A stretch of 64,000 nt of DNA, from positions 186,001 through 250,000 of the forward strand of contig NZ_JACHVB010000035.1 of NCBI RefSeq assembly GCF_014230085.1, in the 5' to 3' direction. The notes below the pieces were generated by a model that was not told the origin of the DNA, did not search any database, and was given only the letters and a program-made list of their open reading frames with translations. Source of the stretch: Ruficoccus amylovorans. Its GTDB lineage: Bacteria > Verrucomicrobiota > Verrucomicrobiia > Opitutales > Cerasicoccaceae. Every line of letters starts with the position of its first letter. Position 1 is the stretch's first letter. This document shows, piece after piece, positions 35,944 to 44,511 of the stretch. A program made the position numbers and the translations under genes.

Positions 35944-35987
35944 AGGCCCGTGGTGAAAACCGGACCATTCGGTTCTGCCACGGGCCT
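35944..35987 (-). terminator. likely terminator of the GH4 gene
   Basis: AGGCCCGTGG (35944-35953) pairs with CCACGGGCCT (35978-35987), enclosing a smaller AACCG/CGGTT stem. Read on the minus strand it is followed by TTTT. It is about 120 bases beyond the GH4 stop and just before the AT-rich leader of the sigma factor gene. Confidence 0.75.
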
Positions 35988-36107
35988 GAAGCGGACCTTG
36001 TTTTTGTCTGTAACCAGAGATGTCGGACAGTGCCTGGCCTTGTTCAGGCCGTCAGCGTGAGGCTTGAGGCAGGACTCCGGTAGATGTTATGTGCTCACGG
36101 GCTACCT

Positions 36108-38255
36108 TTACCAGCCGATCCAGGCGAACTGCCCACTGTCGGCGGAGAGACTGATTTTACCGCCGGAGTGAGCGTCACCGAGCGCGCCGATGTTGCAGGC
36201 GCTATCGAAGAGCAGGGCTCCGGCGTCCGGCTCCAGGCGGAGAGCGGCGAAGGGCAGGGTGATGTCGGCCTCGTAGTAGATCGGGGTCGTACGCTGGGTG
36301 ACATTGGAGCCGGGGACAGGCTTACCACGCTGATAAAGGACAGCCTCTTCGCAGTCGTTGCGGGCGGGCTGGAGGACGACTTCCTGGATGCGCTCGGGGT
36401 GTTCGGGCGCGGCAAAGAACAGGTGCACGCAGGAGCCGTAGGTGACCTCGTCCGGGTTGCGCTTGATGTCGGAGTCGTTGACTTTTACGCGGATGCGCAG
36501 GCTATCGCCCTCTCTGGATAGGGCTCCTTCCATCGCGTCGAAACCGGCCAGCTTCATGGCGAAGAGGACCTCGCCCGCGGCGTTTTTATCAAGCTGGTGG
36601 CGGGGGCGGAGGACAGCGCCGATGGCCAGCACCTGATCGGTGTCGCATTCCAGGGAGACGCGGTATTCGTTTTCGAAGGCTGCGTTGTTGACGGCGACAA
36701 GCTCGACCTCGGCAGTGCCGTTGGCAGGCACAGAGAGGGTCAGCTCGTTTCCAGAGGGCAGACTGAGGCGTTCGTCCTGTGGGCGCAGGCGGAAGGTCAG
36801 CTCGGCGGGCTGGGCGGTGGGGTTTTCGACGCTGAGTCGCAGCGTGTTGCTCTCGCCCTCGCCGATGGCGAAAGCGCCCTTGCCCTGGAGGCGGGCGATG
36901 AAGCGGTCGCCCAGCCCGGCGAAACCGCGTCCGGTGTTCTTGAGGACGGGGCTGAACTCGCCGAGAAAACCGTCCTGCTGGTGCGCCTCGATCAACTCGT
37001 CGCACATGGCCCAGATCCGGTCAAGGGGGAGCGTGGCCGCGGCATGCGGGTCGAGCATGACGGCATGGTAGATGTGTTCGCGCTTGCCGGTGAGAGCGGC
37101 GCGGACGGTTAGCTCCTGCACGTTGATGTTGGTCATGCAGAGGGCGGCCAGTTGCGGGGGCAGGTCGCCGATGCGGACCGGGTGCAGGCCGGTTCCGTCC
37201 ACGAGGCAGGGGACTTCGACATTGCAGCGGGCGGGCAGGTTGGAAATGGTGCCGCGGTTGGGCACGTTGCCGTAAACGGTGCGCGGCTGACCGCTCTCAA
37301 TGGAGTGGATGATGTAGGAGCCGTACTCGTGAGACTGCGGACGCAGGTCGATGTCGCCGTCCTTGCCCAGCAGCTCGGCCTCGGTCTCCTGCCAGGAGCC
37401 GATGATGGCCTTGCAGCGGCGGATGTACTCGTCGATCGGGATGTTAAAACGCTCGATCAGTTCGCGTCCGTGGTGGATGAAATACGGGACGTACTCGCTC
37501 TGGTGCTCGCTCGACTCAGTGACGAAGTACCCGGTGCGGCGCATCATCTCGAAGCGGACAAGCTCGTGCGTGCGCTCAGGGTCTTCGAGCGCCTTGAACA
37601 GCAGCGGATAGGCGTCCTGCCCCTTGTACTGGAATTTTAGGAAAAACGCCATGTGGTTGATCCCGGCGACGAGGTAGCTGACGTCCTCGGGCGGGAGGTT
37701 GGCGAAGCGGGACAGAAGGTTGGCCGTGCCAAAGACCGAGTGGCACAGGCCCACGTGCGGGATGCCGACGGCTTCCTCCACGGCCCAGCAGTTCATGGCC
37801 ATCGGGTTGGTGTAGTTGAGCAGGAGACAGCCGGGGCGGGCCAGGTCGGCAATGTCGCGGGCGATGCCGTTGATGACGGGGATGGTTCGCAGGGCGCGGA
37901 AGACACCGCCCACGCCGAGCGTATCGGCGATGGTCTGCTCAAGCCCGTACTTTTTCGGAATCTCGAAGTCGCGCACGGTGGAGGGCTTGTAGCCGCCGAC
38001 CTGGACGGTGCAGATGACGTAGTTGGCGTTGCGGATGGCGGCCTTCTGGTCGAGGGTGGCCTCGATGCGGGCGGGGACGCCGAGCTTCTTCGCGATGCGG
38101 CGCATCATAATGTCGGCGACCTTGAGGCGCTCGGGGGAGATATCCATCAGGCAGATGGTGGCGTCGGCCAGTTCGGGAAAGCGCAGGATGTCGCCGATGA
38201 GGGTCTTGGCGAAGACGACGGAGCCGGCTCCGATGAGGGTGATTTTGCAGGACAT
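36108..38255 (-). CDS. GH4 family NAD-dependent glycosidase with C-terminal CBM9-like extension
   Basis: Predicted 715-residue cytoplasmic protein. Residues 1-450 are a GH4 enzyme (MelA/AglA/LplD group): the NAD loop TLIGAGSVVFAK, LLNYTNPMAMNCWAV, and the manganese ligands Cys171 in GLCHSV and His201 in GINHMAFF. Substrate could be an alpha-galactoside or alpha-galacturonide. The family usually ends near residue 450-480; here about 250 more residues follow. First comes a beta-rich, Ig-like part (LRLSVENPTAQPAELTFRL), then a segment resembling CBM9/DOMON sugar-binding domains (SLRIRVKVNDSD, HLFFAAPEH). It has no signal peptide. An AraC regulator is divergent. Confidence 0.88.
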   Translation of the reverse strand: MSCKITLIGAGSVVFAKTLIGDILRFPELADATICLMDISPERLKVADIMMRRIAKKLGVPARIEATLDQKAAIRNANYVICTVQVGGYKPSTVRDFEIPKKYGLEQTIADTLGVGGVFRALRTIPVINGIARDIADLARPGCLLLNYTNPMAMNCWAVEEAVGIPHVGLCHSVFGTANLLSRFANLPPEDVSYLVAGINHMAFFLKFQYKGQDAYPLLFKALEDPERTHELVRFEMMRRTGYFVTESSEHQSEYVPYFIHHGRELIERFNIPIDEYIRRCKAIIGSWQETEAELLGKDGDIDLRPQSHEYGSYIIHSIESGQPRTVYGNVPNRGTISNLPARCNVEVPCLVDGTGLHPVRIGDLPPQLAALCMTNINVQELTVRAALTGKREHIYHAVMLDPHAAATLPLDRIWAMCDELIEAHQQDGFLGEFSPVLKNTGRGFAGLGDRFIARLQGKGAFAIGEGESNTLRLSVENPTAQPAELTFRLRPQDERLSLPSGNELTLSVPANGTAEVELVAVNNAAFENEYRVSLECDTDQVLAIGAVLRPRHQLDKNAAGEVLFAMKLAGFDAMEGALSREGDSLRIRVKVNDSDIKRNPDEVTYGSCVHLFFAAPEHPERIQEVVLQPARNDCEEAVLYQRGKPVPGSNVTQRTTPIYYEADITLPFAALRLEPDAGALLFDSACNIGALGDAHSGGKISLSADSGQFAWIGW

Positions 38256-38315
38256 GGGTCTGGGAATGGATTGCTGGTTTAAAAGAAAATATGGGCGGCA
38301 GGGTGCCGGTTGGTC

Positions 38316-39269
38316 ATGAATTCACTGCCTGACATTAAGACTCGGTTGAGGCCATTTATCAAGCGGTCGGTTGTGACCAATGATATGCAATTTGTGATGG
38401 ACGCTTTCAACGGATCGCAGGAAAGTACCCGCATGCCAGACCTGCTGAAGTGCATTTATTACGGTGTCGAGAGCTACTCATCGAACCGCTACTTCTACGA
38501 CAATAAGACGCGCGGCGACGGATCGGATGGGGTGTTTGTGATTCAGCGGACAATCAGAGGGGCGGCTTTTTACCGGGACCGGCGGGAGCATGTGCGCGTC
38601 GGGCCGGGCCAGGCCATGCTCTTTTGCCACGGGGAGGACTCCTGCTACGGCTACCCCGAGGATGCGACCGAGCCTTACGAACTGGAGTTTCTGGCCATGA
38701 CGGGGGAGCGGTCGCTGTTTGACGCCGTGCGGCAAAAGGCCGGCTCGCGGGTGGCACTCGCGGCGCATTCGGAATCGCTGGCGGCGTTTCAGGCTTTGGC
38801 GTTCCATGTGCGGGAGCACCGCTTCAGGGACCGCTTTCACGAATCGCTGTGCGGGTACGAACTACTGATCGCGCTCTTGCGGCAGGCATGGACGGGCGAC
38901 CTCTTGCACGACCCGGTGGCAGCCGCCCGTGAGTACATTAAAAACCACTACAGCGAGCCGCTCACCCAGCAGGAAGTCGCCGCGCACGTGGGGCTGAGCC
39001 GGGAGCACCTGACGCGCTCCTTCCGGCAGCGCTTCGGGACGACTCCCGCCCGGCTGTGCGAAGATCTTCGCATGGGCAAGGCCCGCGAATTACTCAGTTT
39101 GCAATTCCGGTCCGTTTCGCAGATCGCGGCCAATTGCGGCTACACCGACGCCAACAGCTTCGCCCGCGCCTTTCGCCGCCGAAACGGGGTTTCGCCTCAA
39201 CAATTCCAGCAGTTCGCTATGCCCGGCCACAGGCCCACCCCAAGCGATCCCACGCTGCGGTCGCGTTGA
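38316..39269 (+). CDS. AraC-family transcription regulator
   Basis: Predicted 317-residue regulator with a cupin-like N-terminal half (VRVGPGQAMLFCHGEDSCYG) and C-terminal double helix-turn-helix (LTQQEVAAHVGLSREHLTRS and VSQIAANCGYTDANSFARAF). Divergent from the GH4 glycosidase by 60 bases, so it likely controls that gene. ATG at 38316 is chosen; a TTG two codons earlier is possible. The 3' end meets a hairpin repeat and the convergent cysE. Confidence 0.88.
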   Translation: MNSLPDIKTRLRPFIKRSVVTNDMQFVMDAFNGSQESTRMPDLLKCIYYGVESYSSNRYFYDNKTRGDGSDGVFVIQRTIRGAAFYRDRREHVRVGPGQAMLFCHGEDSCYGYPEDATEPYELEFLAMTGERSLFDAVRQKAGSRVALAAHSESLAAFQALAFHVREHRFRDRFHESLCGYELLIALLRQAWTGDLLHDPVAAAREYIKNHYSEPLTQQEVAAHVGLSREHLTRSFRQRFGTTPARLCEDLRMGKARELLSLQFRSVSQIAANCGYTDANSFARAFRRRNGVSPQQFQQFAMPGHRPTPSDPTLRSR

Positions 39270-39287
39270 GAGTCATCGCTTCCCAAG

Positions 39288-39379
39288 GGGGCAGGAGCCT
39301 TTCTGGCTCCGATGGGGCGCAGCCCCATGATTGCTGCTCCAGCCGGAGCGCAGCTCCATGATGGCTGCTCCAGCCGGAG
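39288..39379. repeat. hairpin chain with a 31-base tandem duplication
   Basis: The first 41 bases (39288-39328) carry GGAGCC-TTTCT-GGCTCC and ATGGGGC-GC-AGCCCCAT hairpins and match the inverted copy at 44240-44280 almost exactly. From 39317 a 31-base unit is repeated twice in tandem (39317-39347 and 39348-39378), each with a GCTCC-AGCC-GGAGC hairpin. It fills the gap between the convergent araC-type gene and cysE. Confidence 0.85.
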
Positions 39380-40159
39380 TCAGGAGCGGATGCACTGGTC
39401 CATGCTTTCGGCCGGGTCGGGGTCTTTGGTAAAGCCGACGACGACGGCGGGCACGCCGACCACGGTGGCGTGCGGGGGCACATCTTCGACCACGACGGAG
39501 CCTGCGCCGATGCGCGCGCCCTGGCCGATCTCGATGTTGCCCAGCAGCTTGGCCCCGGCCCCGATGAGCACGTTGTGGCGCACCTTCGGGTGGCGGTCGC
39601 CCGCGACCTTGCCGGTGCCGCCGAGGGTGACTTCGTGCAGGATGGAGACGTGGTTTTCGATCACGCTGGTCTCGCCCGCGACGAAGCTGGTGGCATGGTC
39701 GAGCAGGATGCCGCAGCCGATGCGGGCTGCCGGGTGGATGTCCACTGCGAACACCTCCGAGATCAGGCTCTGGAGGTAAAGGGCGAGCTCTTCGCGTCCG
39801 TTGGTCCACAGCTCATGGGCGACGCGGTAGCAGGTGATGGCCTGAAAGCCCTTGAAGTAGAGCAGGGGGGCCAGGTAGTTCCTGCAGGCCGGGTCGCGCT
39901 GCTTGATGGCGAGGATGTCATGGCGGATGCTCTGGCCGATCTTCGGGTTGGAGCGGAAGCACTCGCAGAAAACTTCTTTCAGGTAACCCTCCGGGGTGGC
40001 GTGGTAGGCGAGTTTGCGGGACAGGCGCACGGCCAGCGCGCTCTCCAGACTGTCCTGGCTGAGCACGACTTCCTCGAACAGGCTGGCCAGGGCCTGCTCC
40101 TTGCGGGCGGCTTCCTCGGCTTCTGTTCGCATCTGTTCCCAGACCTGATCGTTTTCCAT
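39380..40159 (-). CDS. cysE: serine O-acetyltransferase
   Basis: Predicted 259-residue cytoplasmic enzyme making O-acetylserine from serine and acetyl-CoA for cysteine synthesis. An N-terminal helical part is followed by a left-handed beta helix of hexapeptide repeats. Family blocks include FAVDIHPAARIGCGILLDHA, GETSVIENHVSILHEVTLGG, HPKVRHNVLIGAGAKLLGNI and GAGSVVVEDVPPHATVVGVP. The catalytic histidine is in LLDHAT. The stop is directly at the edge of the repeat chain. Confidence 0.94.
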   Translation of the reverse strand: MENDQVWEQMRTEAEEAARKEQALASLFEEVVLSQDSLESALAVRLSRKLAYHATPEGYLKEVFCECFRSNPKIGQSIRHDILAIKQRDPACRNYLAPLLYFKGFQAITCYRVAHELWTNGREELALYLQSLISEVFAVDIHPAARIGCGILLDHATSFVAGETSVIENHVSILHEVTLGGTGKVAGDRHPKVRHNVLIGAGAKLLGNIEIGQGARIGAGSVVVEDVPPHATVVGVPAVVVGFTKDPDPAESMDQCIRS

Positions 40160-40274
40160 GTGGGCTAGCTAAACGCGCTTTGCGGATTGAGCAAGGGATT
40201 TGACAGCAAAGTTTTTCCGGGGAACCTTTGCCCCCTGCGACAAACTAAAGGTAACCCTCTCATCCTTATTCACT

Positions 40275-40886
40275 ATGAAAATCCTGACCTATCCTCTGAT
40301 TGTTATCGCCTTCCTTGGGGCCGCGTTCGCGGCGCAGGGGGCGCCCAAGCCCGGTGACAAAGCACCGGACTTTACCCTGCAAGGAGCCGACGGTAAGGAG
40401 TACACGCTCTCCGACTATGAGGGCCAGTATGTAATCCTCGAATGGCTCAACCACGGCTGCCCGTACGTGAAAAAGCACTACGACAGCGGCAACATGCCCG
40501 CCACCCAGGCCAAGCAGACGGCCGACGGCGTGGTCTGGCTGAGCATCGTCTCCTCCGCGCCCGGCAAGCAGGGCTACGAAACGCCGGAGCAAACGCTCAA
40601 GACCGCCGAGGCCAAGGGCTCGAAGGCGAGCGCCATCCTCCTCGACCCGACCGGCAAGGTGGGCAAGGAGTACGGGGCGAAGCGCACGCCGGAGATGTTT
40701 ATCATCAACCCGGAAGGCGAGATTGTTTACCACGGGGCGATTGACAGCATCAGCTCGGCCAGCCAGGCCGACATCAAGGACGCCAAGAACTACGTCAACG
40801 CCGCTATGGCCGAAGCGAAAGCCGGGCAGCCCGTTTCCCAGGCCAGTACCCAGCCCTACGGCTGTGGCGTGAAGTATCCGAACTGA
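40275..40886 (+). CDS. exported thioredoxin-like redoxin
   Basis: Predicted 203-residue protein with a signal peptide (residues 1-22) and an AhpC/TSA-type redoxin fold. The active-site segment is WLNHGCPYVKKHYD (Cys62), a single-cysteine form, with a second cysteine near the C-terminus (PYGCGVKYPN, Cys197) that could be resolving. Peroxide reduction or thiol exchange in the periplasm is likely. The ATG at 40275 fits the signal peptide. A terminator follows. Confidence 0.86.
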   Translation: MKILTYPLIVIAFLGAAFAAQGAPKPGDKAPDFTLQGADGKEYTLSDYEGQYVILEWLNHGCPYVKKHYDSGNMPATQAKQTADGVVWLSIVSSAPGKQGYETPEQTLKTAEAKGSKASAILLDPTGKVGKEYGAKRTPEMFIINPEGEIVYHGAIDSISSASQADIKDAKNYVNAAMAEAKAGQPVSQASTQPYGCGVKYPN

Positions 40887-40936
40887 TTGTTACGGATCAG
40901 GAGCGCATCGAAAAACGTTGCGCCGCTCAATTTTTC

Positions 40937-40978
40937 AAAAGCCTCCAGAGCGCATGTTCCGGGGGCTTTTTTTGTTTT
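40937..40978 (+). terminator. rho-independent terminator after the redoxin gene
   Basis: AAAAGCCTCC and GGGGGCTTTT form a 10 bp stem with one G-U pair around a 14-base loop, followed by TTTG and more T. It is 50 bases after the redoxin stop, on the same strand. Confidence 0.88.
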
Positions 40979-41012
40979 CAGAGGGAAGGGGCAGGGTATT
41001 GTCAGGGGCATC

Positions 41013-41468
41013 ATGCCGGGGTGGACGATAGAATTACTGGCCGGGGAGCGGATTACCCGCGCCTTCTGGATCATTCTCGCGCTGCCCGCGCCGTTCTGGC
41101 TGGCGGTGATCTTTTTCCCGTCCGCGCGGGTGGTGCGGCACATCTGCCAGCCGCTGGTGGCCCCCACGATTCTGGTTTTCGCGCTGCTGTATCTGTACTA
41201 CCAAGCCTGGGGGCTGGGCGGCTTTGTCTGGCCGGGCGGGATCGGCTACACCGAGGCGCAGTCGGTCGTGTTGCATCCGATGGGCTTTCTTATCCTGTGG
41301 TGCCAGATCCAGATCATGCACCTGTTTCTCGGGTTGGTCATCTACCAGCATGCCTCCCGGCTGGGGCTGCGCATCCCCGTCGAACTGATCGTCTGCTGGG
41401 TGCTCGGGCCGGTCGGCTTGCTGCCCTACCTCGGGCGGCTGCTGGTCTATCGGCTCAAGCGGGGCTGA
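41013..41468 (+). CDS. small integral membrane protein, ABA4-like (DUF4281) candidate
   Basis: Predicted 151-residue protein with about four hydrophobic segments (FWIILALPAPFWLAVIFF, TILVFALLYLYY, MGFLILWCQIQIMHLFLGLV, ELIVCWVLGPVGLLPYLG). The end pattern, a helix with G..I then C-WVLGPVGLL, resembles ABA4-like proteins, a family whose plant member takes part in neoxanthin formation. The match is by pattern only and is weak in the first half. The ATG at 41013 has GCAGGG upstream. Function unknown. Confidence 0.55.
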   Translation: MPGWTIELLAGERITRAFWIILALPAPFWLAVIFFPSARVVRHICQPLVAPTILVFALLYLYYQAWGLGGFVWPGGIGYTEAQSVVLHPMGFLILWCQIQIMHLFLGLVIYQHASRLGLRIPVELIVCWVLGPVGLLPYLGRLLVYRLKRG

Positions 41469-41524
41469 TCTTGTCAGGCCGGGATTGCTTGTGGCAACGC
41501 GGGCGGAGCACGCTCGCCCCGGCG

Positions 41525-43462
41525 TCAAGCGGGCGGGGGCATCGGGCAGTCGAGGGAGACGGCGATGGCGCGGAACAGTTCGGCCTCGTCGGTGCTGGTT
41601 TTACCGTCGGCGCTGATGGCGTGCGCGCAGACGGTGAGCACCTGCTTGCGCAGGCCGTAGGCGCCACGGGCGAGTTGGTCGAGGGACTGGTCTAGCCCGG
41701 CGAAGTTGAGCTGCGCGGCGGGAACGAGCTTCAGGTGGTCCTTGAAAACGGGGGACGTGCGGGCGGCTTCGGTGAAGAAGCGTTCGGCCTCGGCGGGGTT
41801 CTGCGTGCTCAGGTAAATGACGGCGGAGAGCAACTGCGAAAAAGGCGCGGCCAGCACGGAAGCGCTCCAGATGTAGGTCGAGGGGGGGGCCTTGGGTGTG
41901 TTGCGCAGGGTGAGGTGGCGGCGGACCAGCCGCGTGACCACGAACTCGAAAACCGTCACCTTGCCGTCCATCTCCACCAGCCGGTTGAGGCGATGGAGGA
42001 AGCGTTCGCTGAAGCTTTTTTCCATCTGGCTGAGCGCGGGCAGGGCCAGCTCGATCATGGGCAGGTAGTCGGCGCGGTCGCGGCGGACGATGCGCGGGTA
42101 AAGCTCGCGGACGGTCTGGGCGACTTCGTCCCCGGCCTCGGTCTGGAGGTAGCCGAGCTGCTGGCTGCGGCGGGTCTCGTCGGCGTCAAGTACGAGCGCG
42201 TAAATGAGCGAACGCGCCTCCAGCGGTCCGCGTAGCGCGAGGCCGAATTCCTCCTCCAGCGAACGCCGGGTGGCGGTTGCCTGCTCCAGCGCGGAGGCGC
42301 TCAGCGTGCCCACGGCGAAGACCATTTCCAGCGGGCTGGCGGTGGCTTTGGGGGTGATGGGAGAGGGCTTGATGTGCGGGGGCAGCTTGGGAGGTGTCAG
42401 CGCGGAGTCGGGCCAGGCGTAGGGGCTGTTGAAGAGCCGACCGTCCCAGTCCGGCTCGATGGCGCGGATGCGCTCGTCCAGCGGCGGGTGGGTGGCGAAG
42501 ATCCCGCCGAGGTAGCTGCGGATGCCGCTGGCGAAAAACAGGTGCGCGGCCTCCTGGGCGTGGGGGCTTTCCAGCCGGGAGCCGAGCCCGATCCCGCCGA
42601 TGCGCTTGAGCGCGCCGGAGAGGCCGCCGGGGTTACGGGTGAACTGCACCGCCGCGGCGTCGGCTAAAAACTCCCGTTGCCGGGAAACTGCACTCTGGAT
42701 GAGACGACCGAAAAACACGCCGATGGACCCGATGAGATAGAGCGAGACGGCCAGAGCGAGGATGGCGATGATGAACCCGCCGCCTCCTCCGCCGTCCTTG
42801 CTGTTACGTCTGTTGCCGGAAAGGCTCACGAAGCGCAGGCTGCGCAGGATGCCGCCCCCGATGACGGCGAGCACGAGGATGCCAAAGATGACGCCCATGA
42901 GCCGGATGTTCAGCCGCATGTCGCCATTGAGGATGTGGCTGAACTCGTGCGCGATGACGCCCTGGAGCTCGTCGCGGCTGAGATTGTCGAGGCAGCCCTG
43001 GGTGACGGCCACGGCCGCGTCGTGGGGGCTGAATCCGGCGGCAAAGGCGTTGATGCTCTGCTCCGGCAGCACGTAAACCTCCGGCACCGGCGTGCCCGAG
43101 GCGATGGCCATTTCCTCCACCACGTTGAGCAGGCGGCGATGGCTGGGATCCTGCGTAAAGGGTTCGATTTTGCGGCCCCCGAGGCTTTCGGCGACCACGC
43201 CGCCCCCGCCGCTGAGGGCCTGGATCTTTATCAGGCTGGCGATGCCGATGACGGACACCGTGACGACGCTGACCCAGAAAAAAATCGTCGGCTGCCACCA
43301 CTGAAACTCAGAGGCGGGGCGGCTGAGGGATTTAGTGAAAATCAGCACCGAGACGACGTACAGGGCCGCGATGATGCACAGCACGGTGAGGACAAAGTAC
43401 ACCACCAAGAGCGTGGTCCTGCCGCGCGCCTGGTCCTGACGTTCAAAGAAGTCCATCGACAT
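41525..43462 (-). CDS. M48-family membrane metallopeptidase with C-terminal extension
   Basis: Predicted 645-residue protein. Two N-terminal membrane helices (TLLVVYFVLTVLCIIAALYV and PTIFFWVSVVTVSVIGIASL) precede an M48 peptidase domain with the zinc motif VIAHEFSHILNGD and a further ligand region REFLADAAAVQF. Further helices follow. The C-terminal 280 residues are an extension that ends in a TerB-like segment (VCAHAISADGKTSTDEAELF). HtpX-like M48 proteins remove damaged membrane proteins. It is paired with lemA just upstream, a pairing often seen in bacteria. Confidence 0.9.
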   Translation of the reverse strand: MSMDFFERQDQARGRTTLLVVYFVLTVLCIIAALYVVSVLIFTKSLSRPASEFQWWQPTIFFWVSVVTVSVIGIASLIKIQALSGGGGVVAESLGGRKIEPFTQDPSHRRLLNVVEEMAIASGTPVPEVYVLPEQSINAFAAGFSPHDAAVAVTQGCLDNLSRDELQGVIAHEFSHILNGDMRLNIRLMGVIFGILVLAVIGGGILRSLRFVSLSGNRRNSKDGGGGGGFIIAILALAVSLYLIGSIGVFFGRLIQSAVSRQREFLADAAAVQFTRNPGGLSGALKRIGGIGLGSRLESPHAQEAAHLFFASGIRSYLGGIFATHPPLDERIRAIEPDWDGRLFNSPYAWPDSALTPPKLPPHIKPSPITPKATASPLEMVFAVGTLSASALEQATATRRSLEEEFGLALRGPLEARSLIYALVLDADETRRSQQLGYLQTEAGDEVAQTVRELYPRIVRRDRADYLPMIELALPALSQMEKSFSERFLHRLNRLVEMDGKVTVFEFVVTRLVRRHLTLRNTPKAPPSTYIWSASVLAAPFSQLLSAVIYLSTQNPAEAERFFTEAARTSPVFKDHLKLVPAAQLNFAGLDQSLDQLARGAYGLRKQVLTVCAHAISADGKTSTDEAELFRAIAVSLDCPMPPPA

Positions 43463-43552
43463 TTTTTTGAAAAAACGCTCCCGCTGCGGTAGCCAATGAT
43501 CCCGGCACTTGCCGGTCGTCACCAGTGGCGCGGGATTAGCGAGCCGGTTGTT

Positions 43553-44152
43553 TTACTGGAAGGAAACCTTGGGAGCTTCTTTTTGCTCGGGGGCGTCGAT
43601 TTCGAAAGGTTCGGCGGGCTGGAAGCCAAGCGCTCCGGCGAAGAGCACGGCAGGGAAAACTTCGCGGGCGTTGTTGTAGTGCATGACCGAGTCGTTAAAG
43701 GCCTGGCGGGCGAAGGCGACCTTGTTCTCGGTCGAGGTCAGCTCCTCGGTCAGTTGCATCATGTTCTGGTTGGCCTTGAGATCGGGGTAGGCTTCGGAGA
43801 GCGCGAAGAGGCGGCCAAGCACACCGGCGAGCTGTCCTTCGGCTGCGCCCAGTTCGCGGATGGCGGCGGGGCTGTCGGGGTGGGCGGCGGCTTTCTGTTG
43901 GGCGTTGACCGCGGTGGAGCGGGCGGCGATCACGGCCTCCAGCGTCTCGCGCTCGTGTTTGAGGTAGCCCTTGGCCGTTTCGACCAGATTGGGAATCAGG
44001 TCGTAGCGGCGCTTGAGCTGCACGTCGATCTGGGAGAACGCGTTTTTGAAGCGGTTGCGGAGCTGGACCAGTTTATTGTAAGTGCCGACCACGACAAGGA
44101 CCAGCACGACGAGGATCAGGACAACGACGCCCAAAGCAATAAAACCTGTCAT
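43553..44152 (-). CDS. lemA: LemA family protein
   Basis: Predicted 199-residue protein with an N-terminal membrane anchor (VVVLILVVLVLVVVGTYN) and the LemA core NRFKNAFSQIDVQLKRRYDL and IPNLVETAKGYLKHE, then AARSTAV and ALSEAYPDLKANQNMMQL. It forms a helical domain outside the membrane; the role is not known, though many LemA genes sit beside an M48 peptidase, as here. The C-terminal tail is acidic and proline-rich. Confidence 0.94.
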   Translation of the reverse strand: MTGFIALGVVVLILVVLVLVVVGTYNKLVQLRNRFKNAFSQIDVQLKRRYDLIPNLVETAKGYLKHERETLEAVIAARSTAVNAQQKAAAHPDSPAAIRELGAAEGQLAGVLGRLFALSEAYPDLKANQNMMQLTEELTSTENKVAFARQAFNDSVMHYNNAREVFPAVLFAGALGFQPAEPFEIDAPEQKEAPKVSFQ

Positions 44153-44201
44153 AATGCCTCGCAGTAAAAAGGACCACTAATCCTGAAGCGAGATTTTTTC
44201 G

Positions 44202-44280
44202 GCAGGGCATGCCCTGCACCCTCGGTGCTTCGCACCGTGATGGGGCTCTGCCCCATCGGAGCCAGAAAGGCTCCTGCCCC
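44202..44280. repeat. chain of four perfect hairpins
   Basis: In order: GCAGGGCATGCCCTGC (44202-44217), CGGTGC-TTC-GCACCG (44223-44237), ATGGGGC-TCT-GCCCCAT (44240-44256), and GGAGCC-AGAAA-GGCTCC (44258-44274). The bases 44240-44280 are an inverted near-copy of 39288-39328. Seen directly. Confidence 0.88.
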
Positions 44281-44391
44281 GCGGAGGCTGGGTTCCTTTG
44301 TTTATGCTAGGGGGGCGATTGTTGGTTTAGCCGGGGACCTTGTGTGTCTTATTGCATAGAACGCTTTTAAAATACGGTAGCCACAATGATT

Positions 44392-44473
44392 GAATGGTTA
44401 AATGGCCAATTGTTAATTGTTGGATACGGAACGTAGAAAACAACAATTAGCCATTTTAACCATTTAGCCATTC
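44392..44473. repeat. ATGGTTAAA-type palindrome, copy 2
   Basis: The left arm GAATGGTTAAATGGCC... (44392-44422) is close to the complement of the right arm 44441-44473, which ends ACCATTTAGCCATTC. The arms are about 32 bases with a short loop of about 18. Related copies are at 15527-15598 and 52035-52126. Confidence 0.75.
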
Positions 44474-44511
44474 GGCCTTTTTGTGACGGCTACGACTATA
44501 TTTAAGCCGTT

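Larger units (their letters stand above)
44153..44511. other. 359-base gap with hairpin chain and palindrome
   Basis: No gene is visible between lemA and the methyltransferase, both on the minus strand. The stretch holds the four-hairpin chain at 44202-44280 and the ATGGTTAAA palindrome at 44392-44473. The lemA promoter should lie between 44155 and 44200, but I cannot define it. Confidence 0.55.

Noticed and set aside
41485-41525. GGGCG...CGCCC stem between the membrane protein and the M48 gene
   Set aside because: Short, interrupted and without T run; not distinct from background.
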